Positions 49,425 to 57,935 of a DNA stretch of 64,000 bases are shown in pieces. Source of the stretch: VFJQ01 sp044226525 (GTDB lineage Bacteria > Verrucomicrobiota > Verrucomicrobiia > Chthoniobacterales > Chthoniobacteraceae); NCBI GenBank assembly GCA_044226525.1, contig JBGAGV010000032.1, forward strand, positions 30,044 through 94,043, read 5' to 3'. The position numbers were made by a program, and so were the translations under genes. Every line of letters starts with the position of its first letter. Position 1 is the stretch's first letter. The notes beneath the pieces are model-generated. The model was not told where the DNA came from. It did not search any database and worked only from the letters and a program-made list of their open reading frames with translations.

Positions 49425-50624
49425 ATGATTCGTCGCGACTACCTTATTGTCGGCGCAGGAGTCGGCGGCGTGAGCGCGTGCGAAGGCATCCGCGAGCACG
49501 ACCCCAAGGGCTCGATCCTGCTTGCGGGAGCCGAACACGAACTCCCCTACCACCGCCCCCAGCTCTTTCCCCAAGTCCTCGGCAAAGGAAAACTCAACAC
49601 CGAGAAGCTCCACGCCCACGATGCGGAGTGGTTTAAAAAGAAGCACGTGGACCTGCGGCTCGGCACCATCGTCACGCAGTTCAATCTGGAGCGAAAGATC
49701 GCTGTGCTGGCGAATGGGCAGGCCGTCGAGTTCAAGAAAGCGTGCCTTGCCACCGGTTGCCGTGCCCGCCGCCCCCAGGTCGCCGGTTCGAATCTCGGCA
49801 ATATCTTCTACCTGCGCTCCTTGCGTGATGTGCTTGGTCTTCAGGAAGTGCTCGAGACCGAAAAGGAAATCGTGATCGTCGGCGGAGGCCGCGTTGCCTC
49901 CGAAGTCGCGGCGTTTCTTTCGCAGCGTTCGAAGATTCACCTCAGTCTGCTGCATCGCGGCAAGGGGCTGCTGAGCCGCTACCTCGACGAAGAGACCAGC
50001 GCCTGGCTGGCCAATTACTATGGCGAACAGGGCGTTAAAATGCTGCTCAGCGAGACGCTCAACGGCTTTGAAGGCCGCACCGTCGTTCGCAACGTGCAGA
50101 CCAAGAGTGGTCAGCGGTTCACCGCGCAGGCGGCCATCGTGGCCATTGGCGTGGATATGAATAACGGCCTGTTCCTGAACACGCCGCTGAACTACCCGAA
50201 CGGCACCCCCGTCAACGACTACCTCGAAACCGAGGAGAAGGGGATCTACGCCGTGGGCGACATCGCGCTTTTCCCCGATCGCATTTTTGGTGGCCAGCGC
50301 CGGATGGAGCAATGGCAAAGCGCCATTGCCCAAGGGCACGTCGCCGGCGCCAATATGACCGGGCGCAAACGCATCAAGTGGGAATACACCCCGCACGTTT
50401 CGAGCACGGTTTTCGACCTGCACTTCGACTTCGTCGGCGATTTCTCCAAGCCGGCCACTCGCTTCGAAATCACCGGCGACCGGGCGAAGAAGAAGTTCAT
50501 CGTCAAACACTACCACCTCGCCGCGTTGATGGGTGTCTCCCTCTGCAATCAATCCGCCGACAAGGTCGAGGCTGCCAAGACCGAAGTCCGGGAGTGCCCC
50601 CGCGAGATCAAACGCTACGACTAA
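49425..50624 (+). CDS. FAD-dependent NAD(P)H oxidoreductase (rubredoxin/ferredoxin reductase-like)
   Basis: 399 aa from the ATG at 49425, preceded by an AAGGA box. The first nucleotide fold is DYLIVGAGVGGVSACEGIRE (FAD), the second EIVIVGGGRVASEVAAFLSQ (NAD(P)H), and YAVGDIALFP is the conserved second FAD contact. PYHRPQLFP matches the AIF/ferredoxin-reductase group rather than disulfide reductases, and no CxxxxC redox pair is present. It probably passes electrons from NAD(P)H to a small iron-sulfur carrier. The partner is not encoded nearby. Confidence 0.88.
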   Translation: MIRRDYLIVGAGVGGVSACEGIREHDPKGSILLAGAEHELPYHRPQLFPQVLGKGKLNTEKLHAHDAEWFKKKHVDLRLGTIVTQFNLERKIAVLANGQAVEFKKACLATGCRARRPQVAGSNLGNIFYLRSLRDVLGLQEVLETEKEIVIVGGGRVASEVAAFLSQRSKIHLSLLHRGKGLLSRYLDEETSAWLANYYGEQGVKMLLSETLNGFEGRTVVRNVQTKSGQRFTAQAAIVAIGVDMNNGLFLNTPLNYPNGTPVNDYLETEEKGIYAVGDIALFPDRIFGGQRRMEQWQSAIAQGHVAGANMTGRKRIKWEYTPHVSSTVFDLHFDFVGDFSKPATRFEITGDRAKKKFIVKHYHLAALMGVSLCNQSADKVEAAKTEVRECPREIKRYD

Positions 50625-50974
50625 AGTGGTTTCAGTAATGTCTTAGCCCGGCAGTGCGTTCGCCGCTGGATTGAGGAAAGGGGTTTCCGCAGGTGGGGCC
50701 GATGGGAGGGGGCGGCGGGAACTTTTAAGCAGGAACCAGGAAGGACGGCGGAGCCGCGCGGGCGAAGGTGGGGCGTTCGTGGGTCGGAGCCGGCGGCGGG
50801 CAACGGTGGTTCGAACGCGGTTCCTGCTCCATGCCTTGAGCTTCGCTGGGCCGGGCCGCGCGCTCTCTCATCTACACCATTTTGGGGGAGCCAACCCCCG
50901 GTAAACCGGAACCCACGGAATGGAGGGGATGGACGGTTCGCGCGAATTCGGGGCGGAGGCGAAATTAGGCGCCT
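50625..50974. other. Gene-free stretch with an inverted repeat
   Basis: 350 nt without a credible gene in either strand. The only structure noted is a 10-bp inverted repeat, AGCAGGAACC near 50729 and GGTTCCTGCT near 50822, separated by about 85 nt. No promoter hexamers stand out. Confidence 0.5.
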
Positions 50975-51724
50975 ATGAAAACACTCACGCGGTCTGGTCG
51001 TCCTTCGGAAGGCGCGGCGCCCTTGGCTCCGCGGCGCTCGAAACGTTCGGTGAAAAAAGATCCTCCTGATCCGCTCGCCCCACCGCATCCGCTTGGGCTG
51101 GCGGCGGACGCCGGCGGCATCGCGTTGCTCACCGGCCGCAAGGTCCGCTCCGATTGTGTGCTCAAAAATCTGCCTCGGGCCAGACAGGAAGAAATCATGG
51201 CCTGGTGCGAAGCGGGCCGCGACGGTTCGGGCTCGGGCCGCGGCGGGGTCGCCTTTGCCCGGGAACAACTCGCCACCGAAGGCATCGATGTGGCGATCAC
51301 TTCCCTGCGCCGGTTCTGCACTTGGTTCCAATTGCGCGAACTCCTCGAGCAGGCCCGCGACAGCGAAGACCTGATCGACCTTGACCCCGCCGAAATCGCC
51401 CGCGCCCACGCCTCTGCCCGGAAACTCCTCCTCGACCTCGCCCTGGCCGAGCGCAACGCCCGCCTGCTCGCCCTGGCCACCGCTGCCGTGGATCGCCAGC
51501 GCCGCCTCGATTTGCAATCCGCCCGGGACACCTGGCGCCAGCGCCAGCGGGAACGCCAATGGACCCAAACCGTCGCCCTGCGTGAGAAGACCCTCCAGCT
51601 CGCCCGTGACCGGTTCGAGGATTCCAAGATGCGCTACGAACGCGCCCATCGCCCCCCACCCAAACCCACCGGCCTCACCCCCGAAGTCCTCCGCCAGATC
51701 GAAGAAGCCGCCAAACTCCTCTGA
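50975..51724 (+). CDS. Phage Mu gp27-like (DUF3486-type) hypothetical protein
   Basis: 249 aa. After a basic Pro-rich N-terminal 40 residues, the segment VLKNLPRARQEEIMAWCEAG followed by GVAFAREQLATEGIDVAITS and LRRFCTWFQLRELLE resembles the small 'gp27' protein of Mu-like phages. That family has the layout 'lP...r.el...l..g...s...i...L...G..vs.sal.R'. The C-terminal half is a long Ala/Arg-rich helix, probably coiled coil. The similarity is by eye, and no other phage genes are adjacent, so this would be a domesticated or stray copy. A plain hypothetical protein is the alternative. Confidence 0.55.
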   Translation: MKTLTRSGRPSEGAAPLAPRRSKRSVKKDPPDPLAPPHPLGLAADAGGIALLTGRKVRSDCVLKNLPRARQEEIMAWCEAGRDGSGSGRGGVAFAREQLATEGIDVAITSLRRFCTWFQLRELLEQARDSEDLIDLDPAEIARAHASARKLLLDLALAERNARLLALATAAVDRQRRLDLQSARDTWRQRQRERQWTQTVALREKTLQLARDRFEDSKMRYERAHRPPPKPTGLTPEVLRQIEEAAKLL

Positions 51725-51731
51725 CTCATGG

Positions 51732-51755
51732 AGCGCCGGCGACCCGCCGGCCACG
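51732..51755. repeat. Short GC palindrome (possible dispersed repeat)
   Basis: GCCGGCG and CGCCGGC flank a short loop within GAGCGCCGGCGACCCGCCGG, just after the gp27-like gene. Such extragenic GC palindromes are often dispersed in genomes of this type; a single copy seen here cannot prove it. The following ~120 nt, rich in C and A (CCACCATCCACCCGCCGCCA and similar), shows no gene. Confidence 0.35.
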
Positions 51756-51878
51756 CCCCACCCACGCGCAGCGTGCACCCTGAACCCATCAACAATCCAC
51801 CATCCACCCGCCGCCACCAACAGACACAATAAACACACTATTCCGCCTTCATGGCATCTGCACAGAAGCCTCGCCGCC

Positions 51879-52592
51879 CTACGCTTGCCAGTGCGTCATC
51901 TGCACGCCGGGCAGGCGCCCGATTCGATCCGTGATCTCCAGCGGGATTTGCACGAGATCGCCCTTTTTGTATTTCAGGTGGAAGGTGATGCGGCGCTGGG
52001 AACGCTGGTGATCCGATTCCAGATCGACCCCTTTCACCCGCACCTCGAGTGCCTTCAGTTCAGCGACGATCGCCTCGATCGAGCCGCTGTCGCCATCGAG
52101 CTGCACGGTGAGGTCGGAATACCAGTCGTCCTTGATATGTTTCTCGATGCTCGGGAGGAAGAACAGGACGCAGAAGACGATCGTCGAACTGACGACCCCG
52201 ATCCCGATGGCACCCGCTCCAAACGCCAGCCCCATCACCGTTGCGAACCACATCGTCGCGGCCGTGGTCACGCCTCGGATGAGGTAATTGCTCTGCCGAA
52301 TAATGACCCCTGCGCCGAGAAAGCCCATGCCGGTGAGCACGCCAGCCGCCAGTCGGGCGGGATCGGGATGCCATGAAGCGCCGGCCGCATCCTTGAGGCT
52401 TTCGAGATAGAAGGAGTCCGATACGATCATCGCCACGCACGAAGACAGGCTCACCAGCAAGGTGGTGCGCAACCCTGCCGCGCGCCCGTGCCGTTCACGC
52501 TCGACGCCGAGAATGAACCCGGCGAGCGCGGTCAGCGCGAGGCGCAGCAAAATTTCTGGGTGAACGTCCGTGGCAATCGACTCCCACGTCAT
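51879..52592 (-). CDS. MgtC/SapB-family membrane protein
   Basis: 237 aa. The N-terminal ~145 residues have four to five hydrophobic helices with family landmarks GFILGVERERHGRAAGLRTT, LAAGVLTGMGFLGAGVIIRQ and IRGVTTAATMWFATVMGLAF. The remaining 85 residues form a cytoplasmic ACT-like domain (LTVQLDGDSGSIEAIVAELK). MgtC proteins are linked to magnesium limitation and ATP-synthase control in pathogens, but most environmental members are uncharacterised. It is a single gene with the fabV gene upstream on the same strand (36-nt gap). Confidence 0.9.
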   Translation of the reverse strand: MTWESIATDVHPEILLRLALTALAGFILGVERERHGRAAGLRTTLLVSLSSCVAMIVSDSFYLESLKDAAGASWHPDPARLAAGVLTGMGFLGAGVIIRQSNYLIRGVTTAATMWFATVMGLAFGAGAIGIGVVSSTIVFCVLFFLPSIEKHIKDDWYSDLTVQLDGDSGSIEAIVAELKALEVRVKGVDLESDHQRSQRRITFHLKYKKGDLVQIPLEITDRIGRLPGVQMTHWQA

Positions 52593-52628
52593 TCCAGCAT
52601 CATGACGCCGCGCGGGCGAAAATGCAAA

Positions 52629-53822
52629 CTACGACGCGCTGGGCAGCGGGGCGACCGGATCGGCCTCGGCATTGTAATCCACGTCCGGCATCCCAAAGCC
52701 AAACAGGCGCAGAAATTCTGCCCGGTAGCCGGCGATATCGCTCAGCTCCGCGAGGTTCTCCGTGGTGACCTTCGGCCACACTTCTGCCACCGCGCGCTGG
52801 ATGTCGTCGCGCATTTCCCAGTCGTCGATGCGCACGCGGCCTTTTTCGTCGAGTTGCGCGCCGGCGCCATTGGCGAGGCGTTCGGCGAAGAGCCGCTGCA
52901 CCTGCTCGATGCAGCCCTCGTGCAGGCCCTTTTCCTTCATCACCTTGTAGAGGAGCGAGATGTAGAGGGGCACGATCGGAATCGCGCTGCTGGCCTGGGT
53001 GACCAGCGCCTTGTTCACGGAGACGAGCGCGCGCCCGCCTTTCGCGCCGAGGCGCGCATTCATGCGTTGCGCGGTTGCTTCGAGATCGTCCTTCGCCGCG
53101 CCGATGGTGCCCGCACGATAGATCGCCCAGGTGAGATCGGGCCCGATGTAGCTGTAGGCCACCGTCGTCGCGCCATCGGTCAGAACGCCGGCCTTTTCCA
53201 GCGCCTCGATCCACATCTCCCAATCTTCGCCACCCATGACGGTGACGGTGTCGGCCACTTCTTTTTCGTTGGCGGGTTCGATGGTCACTTCACTCACGAT
53301 CCCTTTGTCGGTATTGACCGATTTGTTCGTGTAAGATGGGCCGATCGGCTTGAGCACCGAGCTGTGCGTCACGCCGGTTTTGGGATGAATCCGCCGTGGC
53401 GAGGCGAGGCTGTAGATCACGCAATCGACCTGCCCGAGGTCCGCCTTGATCGTGGCGATGACCTGCTCTTTCACCGCATCGGAAAACGCGTCGCCATTGA
53501 TCGACTTCGCATAAAGCCCGGCGGCGTGCGCGGCCTTTTCAAAAGCCACCGAGTTATACCAGCCCGCGCTCCCGGTGCGGCCTTCCTCGCCGGGCTTCTC
53601 GAAAAATACGCCCAGCGTCGCCGCGCCGCCCGCAAACGCCGGCACAATCCGCGAAGCCAGGCCGTATCCTGTCGAGGCCCCAAGCACGAGCACCTTTTTC
53701 GGCATGCCACTGAGCGCCCCGCGGCTGCGCACGAGATCGATCTGTTGCTGAACGTGAGCGGCGCACCCGGCCGGATGAGCCGTGGTGCAAATGAATCCGC
53801 GAATTTTGGGCTGAATGATCAT
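52629..53822 (-). CDS. fabV: Enoyl-ACP reductase FabV (trans-2-enoyl-CoA reductase)
   Basis: 397 aa, the usual length for FabV. It starts MIIQPKIRGFICTTAHPAGC, with the family-specific TAHP motif. The nucleotide site is KVLVLGASTGYGLASR at about residues 42-57. SAGWYNS and the region AYSYIGPDLTWAIYRAGTIG with the following AAK carry the Y-x8-K catalytic layout of FabV. It reduces the enoyl intermediate with NAD(P)H in the final step of each fatty-acid elongation cycle. FabV is often associated with triclosan tolerance. No other fab genes are adjacent. Confidence 0.95.
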   Translation of the reverse strand: MIIQPKIRGFICTTAHPAGCAAHVQQQIDLVRSRGALSGMPKKVLVLGASTGYGLASRIVPAFAGGAATLGVFFEKPGEEGRTGSAGWYNSVAFEKAAHAAGLYAKSINGDAFSDAVKEQVIATIKADLGQVDCVIYSLASPRRIHPKTGVTHSSVLKPIGPSYTNKSVNTDKGIVSEVTIEPANEKEVADTVTVMGGEDWEMWIEALEKAGVLTDGATTVAYSYIGPDLTWAIYRAGTIGAAKDDLEATAQRMNARLGAKGGRALVSVNKALVTQASSAIPIVPLYISLLYKVMKEKGLHEGCIEQVQRLFAERLANGAGAQLDEKGRVRIDDWEMRDDIQRAVAEVWPKVTTENLAELSDIAGYRAEFLRLFGFGMPDVDYNAEADPVAPLPSAS

Positions 53823-53965
53823 GCTCGCAAACTGCGGCGGGGGGCGCGGTGGCGTCGAGGGTTTTGTTTCACAGGGTGGAACCTGCGGACGCTACAATTC
53901 TCTGACAAAACCTGCACGGCTCTCTCACAACGCCAACCGGCCAGCCGTCTAGCTTTCGTGGTGTC

Positions 53966-56254
53966 ATGAAAACGTTGCTTCGCCTCCTCCTTGCGCTGTT
54001 TACCGCGTCGGCCTTCGCCGATGGACTCATCATCATCCACAATCCGCCGCCGATTTCGCGCGCGGTGCCGCATCCGGCCTTTGCCCCGCTCGAGGTTACT
54101 TTTCACAAGGTGGACGTGACCATCGATGGGCAGAAGGCCACCACGCAGGTGGATCAGGAGTTCTTCAATCCCAACGGCGTGGCACTCGAGGGCGAATACA
54201 TTTTCCCCATCCCGGCTGGCGCGCATATCGACAAGTTCACCATGCGCGTCGGCGATAAGGATCTGGAAGCCGAACTGCTCGACGCCGCCAAGGCGCGCAG
54301 CATCTACGAGGACATCGTGCGCCGGCAGCGTGACCCGGCCCTCCTCGAATACTCGGGACGGAGCGCCTTCCGCGTGCGCATCTTTCCCATCGAACCGCGC
54401 GCACCCAAAAAGGTGCAGCTCAGCTACACCGAACTCCTTCGCAACGACGCCGGGGTCGTTTCGTATCTTTACCCGCTGAACACGGAAAAGTTTTCCGCGC
54501 AGCCGCTCAAGACCGCCTCCATTCGGGTGCAGCTCGCGCAGGCGGCGCCGATCAAATCGCTCTACTCCCCGTCGCACAGCGTGGACATCAAGCGCGACGG
54601 CGAGCGCAAGGCGACGGTCGGCTGGGAGACTGTGAACACGCGCCCGGACCGCGACTTTCAACTGCTCTTCTCCACGGCGGAAAGTGAGGTCGGCCTGAAC
54701 CTCCTCACCCAGAAAGCCGCCGCGGAAGATGGCTCCTTCCTCCTCCTCGCTTCCCCTGGGGCGGACGTGATGAAACCCGGCGAAAAGGTGAACGCGAAGG
54801 ACATCGTCTTCGTGCTCGATACCAGCGGCTCGATGGCCGGCAAGAAACTGGAGCAGGCAAAGAAAGCGCTGACGTTTTGTGTCGAGAACCTCAACGACGT
54901 GGACCGCTTCGAGGTGCTGCACTTCGCGACGGAGACGGAAGGCTGCTTCGACAAGCTAAGCGATGCCGCGAAGCCGAATCGCGAGCAGGCGCAGAAATGG
55001 ATCGAGTCGCTGCGCCCGATCGGTGGCACTGCCATTCACGAAGCGCTCGCGCGTGCCCTCAAGCTGCGGCCTGCCTCCGCGGAACGACCCTTTGTCGTCA
55101 TCTTCCTGACCGATGGACAGCCCACGGTCGGTGAGACGAATGAGGACCGTATCGTCTCCTCGGTGGGCAGCGGCGATGGCAGCGCGCCGACCCGTATCTT
55201 CTGCTTCGGCATCGGCAACGATGTGAACACGCATCTGCTGGACAAGATCGTGGAGCGCACCAGGGCGGCGAGTCAGTTCGTGCTGCCGGAAGAGGATCTC
55301 GAAGTAAAAGTCTCCGCCTTCTTCACCAAGATCAAAGAGCCGCTGCTGACCAACCTCCAACTGACCTGGCCCGAGGGAGTGCGGGTTTCCAAGCTCTACC
55401 CGTCGCCGCTGCCCGATCTTTTCCGGGGCGATCAACTCGTGCTCGCGGGCCGTTACTCCGGCACCGGTGAGGGCGATGTGGTGTTGGAAGGCATGATCAA
55501 TGGCCAGCCGCGCCGGCTCACTCAACGGGTGAAATTCCCGGATCAAGCCGGTGGCAACGGGTTCATCCCGCAGCTCTGGGCCACCCGCCGCGTCGGGTTT
55601 CTGCTCGATGAAATCCGCCTGCGCGGCGAGAGCAAAGAGCTGCGCGATGAAGTGACCGAACTCGCGCGCCGATATGCGATTGTGACGCCTTTCACGAGCT
55701 ATCTCATCGTGGAGGATGAAGCTCGCCGTGGCGTGCCGCTTTCGATGCGCTCGATGCAGGATCTCGACAAAGACAGCGTCGGGCGGATGCGCCTGGAGCA
55801 AAGCTGGCGGTCGCTGCCGGAGGCCAAGGCTGGCGACGTCGGCAACTACAACGCGCGGGGCAACAAAGCCTTCAAGGACGCCGCCGTCCCCGCTGAAGCC
55901 CTGGCCGCCAACACGTCGGAGACCAGCCGGGCGGTCGCCGCTGCCACCCCCGCACCTGGCAAGTCCGTCGGCCTCGCGCCGGCCGCGCCTTCCGCGACCA
56001 CGGTCGCACGCCAGACCGTCGCCGCCCAGCAGGCCGCGCGGGTCGTTGCCGGCAAGACCTTCTATCAAAATGGCTCCCAGTGGACCGATGCCGAAGCGCA
56101 GCAAAATCGCACCGCGAAACGGCAGCAGATCAAATTCGCCAGCGAGGAATACTTCCGCCTGCTGACGAGCAACCGGGACGCGGCCCAGTGGCTCGCCCTC
56201 GGCCGCAACGTGCAGTTCGCGCTCGGCGACACCTTTTACGAAGTCACCGAGTAG
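53966..56254 (+). CDS. Exported VIT and VWA domain protein
   Basis: 762 aa. A signal peptide (MKTLLRLLLALFTASAFA) is followed by a VIT domain at about 30-170 (TTQVDQEFFNPNGVALEGEY, FPIPAGAHIDKFTM, VQLSYTELLRNDAG). A von Willebrand A domain follows at about 280-450, with a complete MIDAS: DTSGSM, GGTAIHEAL and FLTDGQPTVGET. The C-terminal 250 residues carry Ala-rich and charged segments without a clear domain. The architecture is that of inter-alpha-trypsin-inhibitor-like proteins in bacteria, presumed to bind surface or periplasmic partners in a metal-dependent manner. It is divergent from fabV. Confidence 0.92.
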   Translation: MKTLLRLLLALFTASAFADGLIIIHNPPPISRAVPHPAFAPLEVTFHKVDVTIDGQKATTQVDQEFFNPNGVALEGEYIFPIPAGAHIDKFTMRVGDKDLEAELLDAAKARSIYEDIVRRQRDPALLEYSGRSAFRVRIFPIEPRAPKKVQLSYTELLRNDAGVVSYLYPLNTEKFSAQPLKTASIRVQLAQAAPIKSLYSPSHSVDIKRDGERKATVGWETVNTRPDRDFQLLFSTAESEVGLNLLTQKAAAEDGSFLLLASPGADVMKPGEKVNAKDIVFVLDTSGSMAGKKLEQAKKALTFCVENLNDVDRFEVLHFATETEGCFDKLSDAAKPNREQAQKWIESLRPIGGTAIHEALARALKLRPASAERPFVVIFLTDGQPTVGETNEDRIVSSVGSGDGSAPTRIFCFGIGNDVNTHLLDKIVERTRAASQFVLPEEDLEVKVSAFFTKIKEPLLTNLQLTWPEGVRVSKLYPSPLPDLFRGDQLVLAGRYSGTGEGDVVLEGMINGQPRRLTQRVKFPDQAGGNGFIPQLWATRRVGFLLDEIRLRGESKELRDEVTELARRYAIVTPFTSYLIVEDEARRGVPLSMRSMQDLDKDSVGRMRLEQSWRSLPEAKAGDVGNYNARGNKAFKDAAVPAEALAANTSETSRAVAAATPAPGKSVGLAPAAPSATTVARQTVAAQQAARVVAGKTFYQNGSQWTDAEAQQNRTAKRQQIKFASEEYFRLLTSNRDAAQWLALGRNVQFALGDTFYEVTE

Positions 56255-56331
56255 CGGGGGACACGATCGGAGTTGCACACGCCGTTGAGCCGTGCCAAAG
56301 CCCGCGCGACTTTTTTGCCGCTCGCGCCCGC

Positions 56332-56817
56332 ATGATCCCGATCGAAGAATATTCCCGCACCCTGCTCGCCGCCCAGGGCTACTGCGAGTTGTCGATGTTC
56401 GACGAAGCTCTCGACGAACTCGGCACCTTGCCGGCCGACGCGCAGCAGCACCCGACTGTAGTCGAGCTGCGGCTGGTGACTCTCATGCAGGCGAAGCGCT
56501 GGCGGCAGGCTCTGGCCGCTGGCCGCGAGCTCACGCGGATCGCGCCGGAGAAGAATATCGGCTTCATCCACTCCGCCTTCTGCCTCCACGAGCTGGGCAA
56601 GACGGAGGAAGCGCGCGCCGTGCTGTTGAGCGGCCCGGCAGCTTTGCACGCGGAGCCGGTCTATCACTATAACCTTGCCTGCTACGCCTGCGTGCTCGGC
56701 CAGCTCGAGCAAGCCCGCCAGCACCTCGAGCAGAGCATCGTGCTCGACAAGAAATTCCGCGACTACGCGCAGTCCGACCCCGATCTGAAAGCCTTGCGCG
56801 ACCAGGACGCGGCGTGA
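56332..56817 (+). CDS. TPR-containing protein, 161 aa
   Basis: Starts MIPIEEYSRTLLAAQGYCEL. It contains tandem TPR-like helices (SMFDEALDELGTLPADAQQH, KRWRQALAAGRELTRIAPEK, FCLHELGKTEEARAVLLSGP, ACYACVLGQLEQARQHLEQS). No signal peptide is present, so it is cytoplasmic. Its stop overlaps the GTG start of the serine hydrolase gene (GTGA), so the two are translated together, which suggests a helper or binding role. The longer open frame upstream runs inside the VWA gene and is discarded. Confidence 0.8.
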   Translation: MIPIEEYSRTLLAAQGYCELSMFDEALDELGTLPADAQQHPTVVELRLVTLMQAKRWRQALAAGRELTRIAPEKNIGFIHSAFCLHELGKTEEARAVLLSGPAALHAEPVYHYNLACYACVLGQLEQARQHLEQSIVLDKKFRDYAQSDPDLKALRDQDAA

Positions 56818-57935
56818 ACACCGAACAACTCGCGAAACTCTTCGCGGAGAATTTCGAGCTCTTCGGCGAACTCGGCGCCTCCTTGTCGGTGTGGGAAGAC
56901 GATCGCGAAATCGTTTCGCTGGCCAGTGGCTGGTGCGACCGTGAGCAGACGAAGCCGTGGGAGGCTGCCACGCCGGTGTTGTTCTGGTCTGCCACCAAGG
57001 GCCTCGCCGCCGCCTGTGCGTTGCACGCCCTCAGTGCTCGCTCGCTCGATCCCATCACCACGCGCGTCGCCGAGGTGTGGCCGGAATTTGCCCAGGCCGG
57101 AAAGGAACGCGTCACCATCGCGGAACTGATGTCGCACCAGGCCGGCCTCTCCGCGCTCTCCGATCCGATCGAAGTCTGGGATTACGACCGCATCGTCGCT
57201 GCCCTTGCCGCTGAGCCTCCGCATTGGAGGCCAGGCGATGGACATGGCTATCACCCGCGCACGTTCGGTTTCCTCATCGACGAACTCGTGCGCCGCCTGA
57301 CCGGCCATCCGCTGCGCGAATACTGGTGCACGCACTTTGCCGATCCTCTCGATCTCGACCTGTGGATCGGCGTGCCGCCCGACATGGTGGATCGCGTCGC
57401 GCCCGTTTTTCCGCAACGCTCTGCCCCGCCCAAGGGGGATTTATTCTACACGCAATTTCTCACGGCTGGCTCATTCACGGCGCGCGCGTTTTCCTCCCCG
57501 CGCGGACTGCACTCCGCCGCCGCGATGAACAAACCCGATGCGCTCACCGCCAGCTTTCCCGGCTTTGGCGGCGTTGGCACGGCCAGCAGCCTCGCCAAAT
57601 TTTACGCCGCCCTCCCGAGCCTCTTCGATGCGCAGGCGCTCTCGTGGATGATCACCACGCTTACGCAAGGCATGGACCGCGTCCTGCACTTGGAAACCGC
57701 TTTCTCCTGCGGCTTCATGCGCGATCCGGTGTCCGGCCACCCGCCGCAAAAAATTCGCGCCGTCTTTGGCCCGTCGCTTCAGGCTTTCGGGCATCCCGGA
57801 GCGGGTGGCAGCCATGCCTTTGCGGACCCGGAACACCGCCTCGGCTTTGCCTACGTCATGAACCAGATGGAACCTGGGGTGCTGCCCGGCCCAAAATCGC
57901 TTCGCCTCGTCGAAGCGCTCTACCGCGACGCCTGA
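56814..57935 (+). CDS. Class C beta-lactamase-like serine hydrolase
   Basis: 373 aa from the GTG at 56814. The catalytic SxxK is SATK (about 59-62) in PVLFWSATKGLAAACALHAL. The second motif is DGHGYHPRTFGFLIDELVRR, where the Tyr sits in YHP as in EstB-type esterases rather than YxN of lactamases. The third motif is FGHPGAGGSHAF. LMSHQAGLSAL is also typical. There is no signal peptide, so a cytoplasmic esterase or peptidase on D-amino-acid or ester substrates is more likely than a beta-lactamase. It is convergent with dltD, overlapping by 16 nt at their 3' ends. Confidence 0.85.
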   Translation: MNTEQLAKLFAENFELFGELGASLSVWEDDREIVSLASGWCDREQTKPWEAATPVLFWSATKGLAAACALHALSARSLDPITTRVAEVWPEFAQAGKERVTIAELMSHQAGLSALSDPIEVWDYDRIVAALAAEPPHWRPGDGHGYHPRTFGFLIDELVRRLTGHPLREYWCTHFADPLDLDLWIGVPPDMVDRVAPVFPQRSAPPKGDLFYTQFLTAGSFTARAFSSPRGLHSAAAMNKPDALTASFPGFGGVGTASSLAKFYAALPSLFDAQALSWMITTLTQGMDRVLHLETAFSCGFMRDPVSGHPPQKIRAVFGPSLQAFGHPGAGGSHAFADPEHRLGFAYVMNQMEPGVLPGPKSLRLVEALYRDA

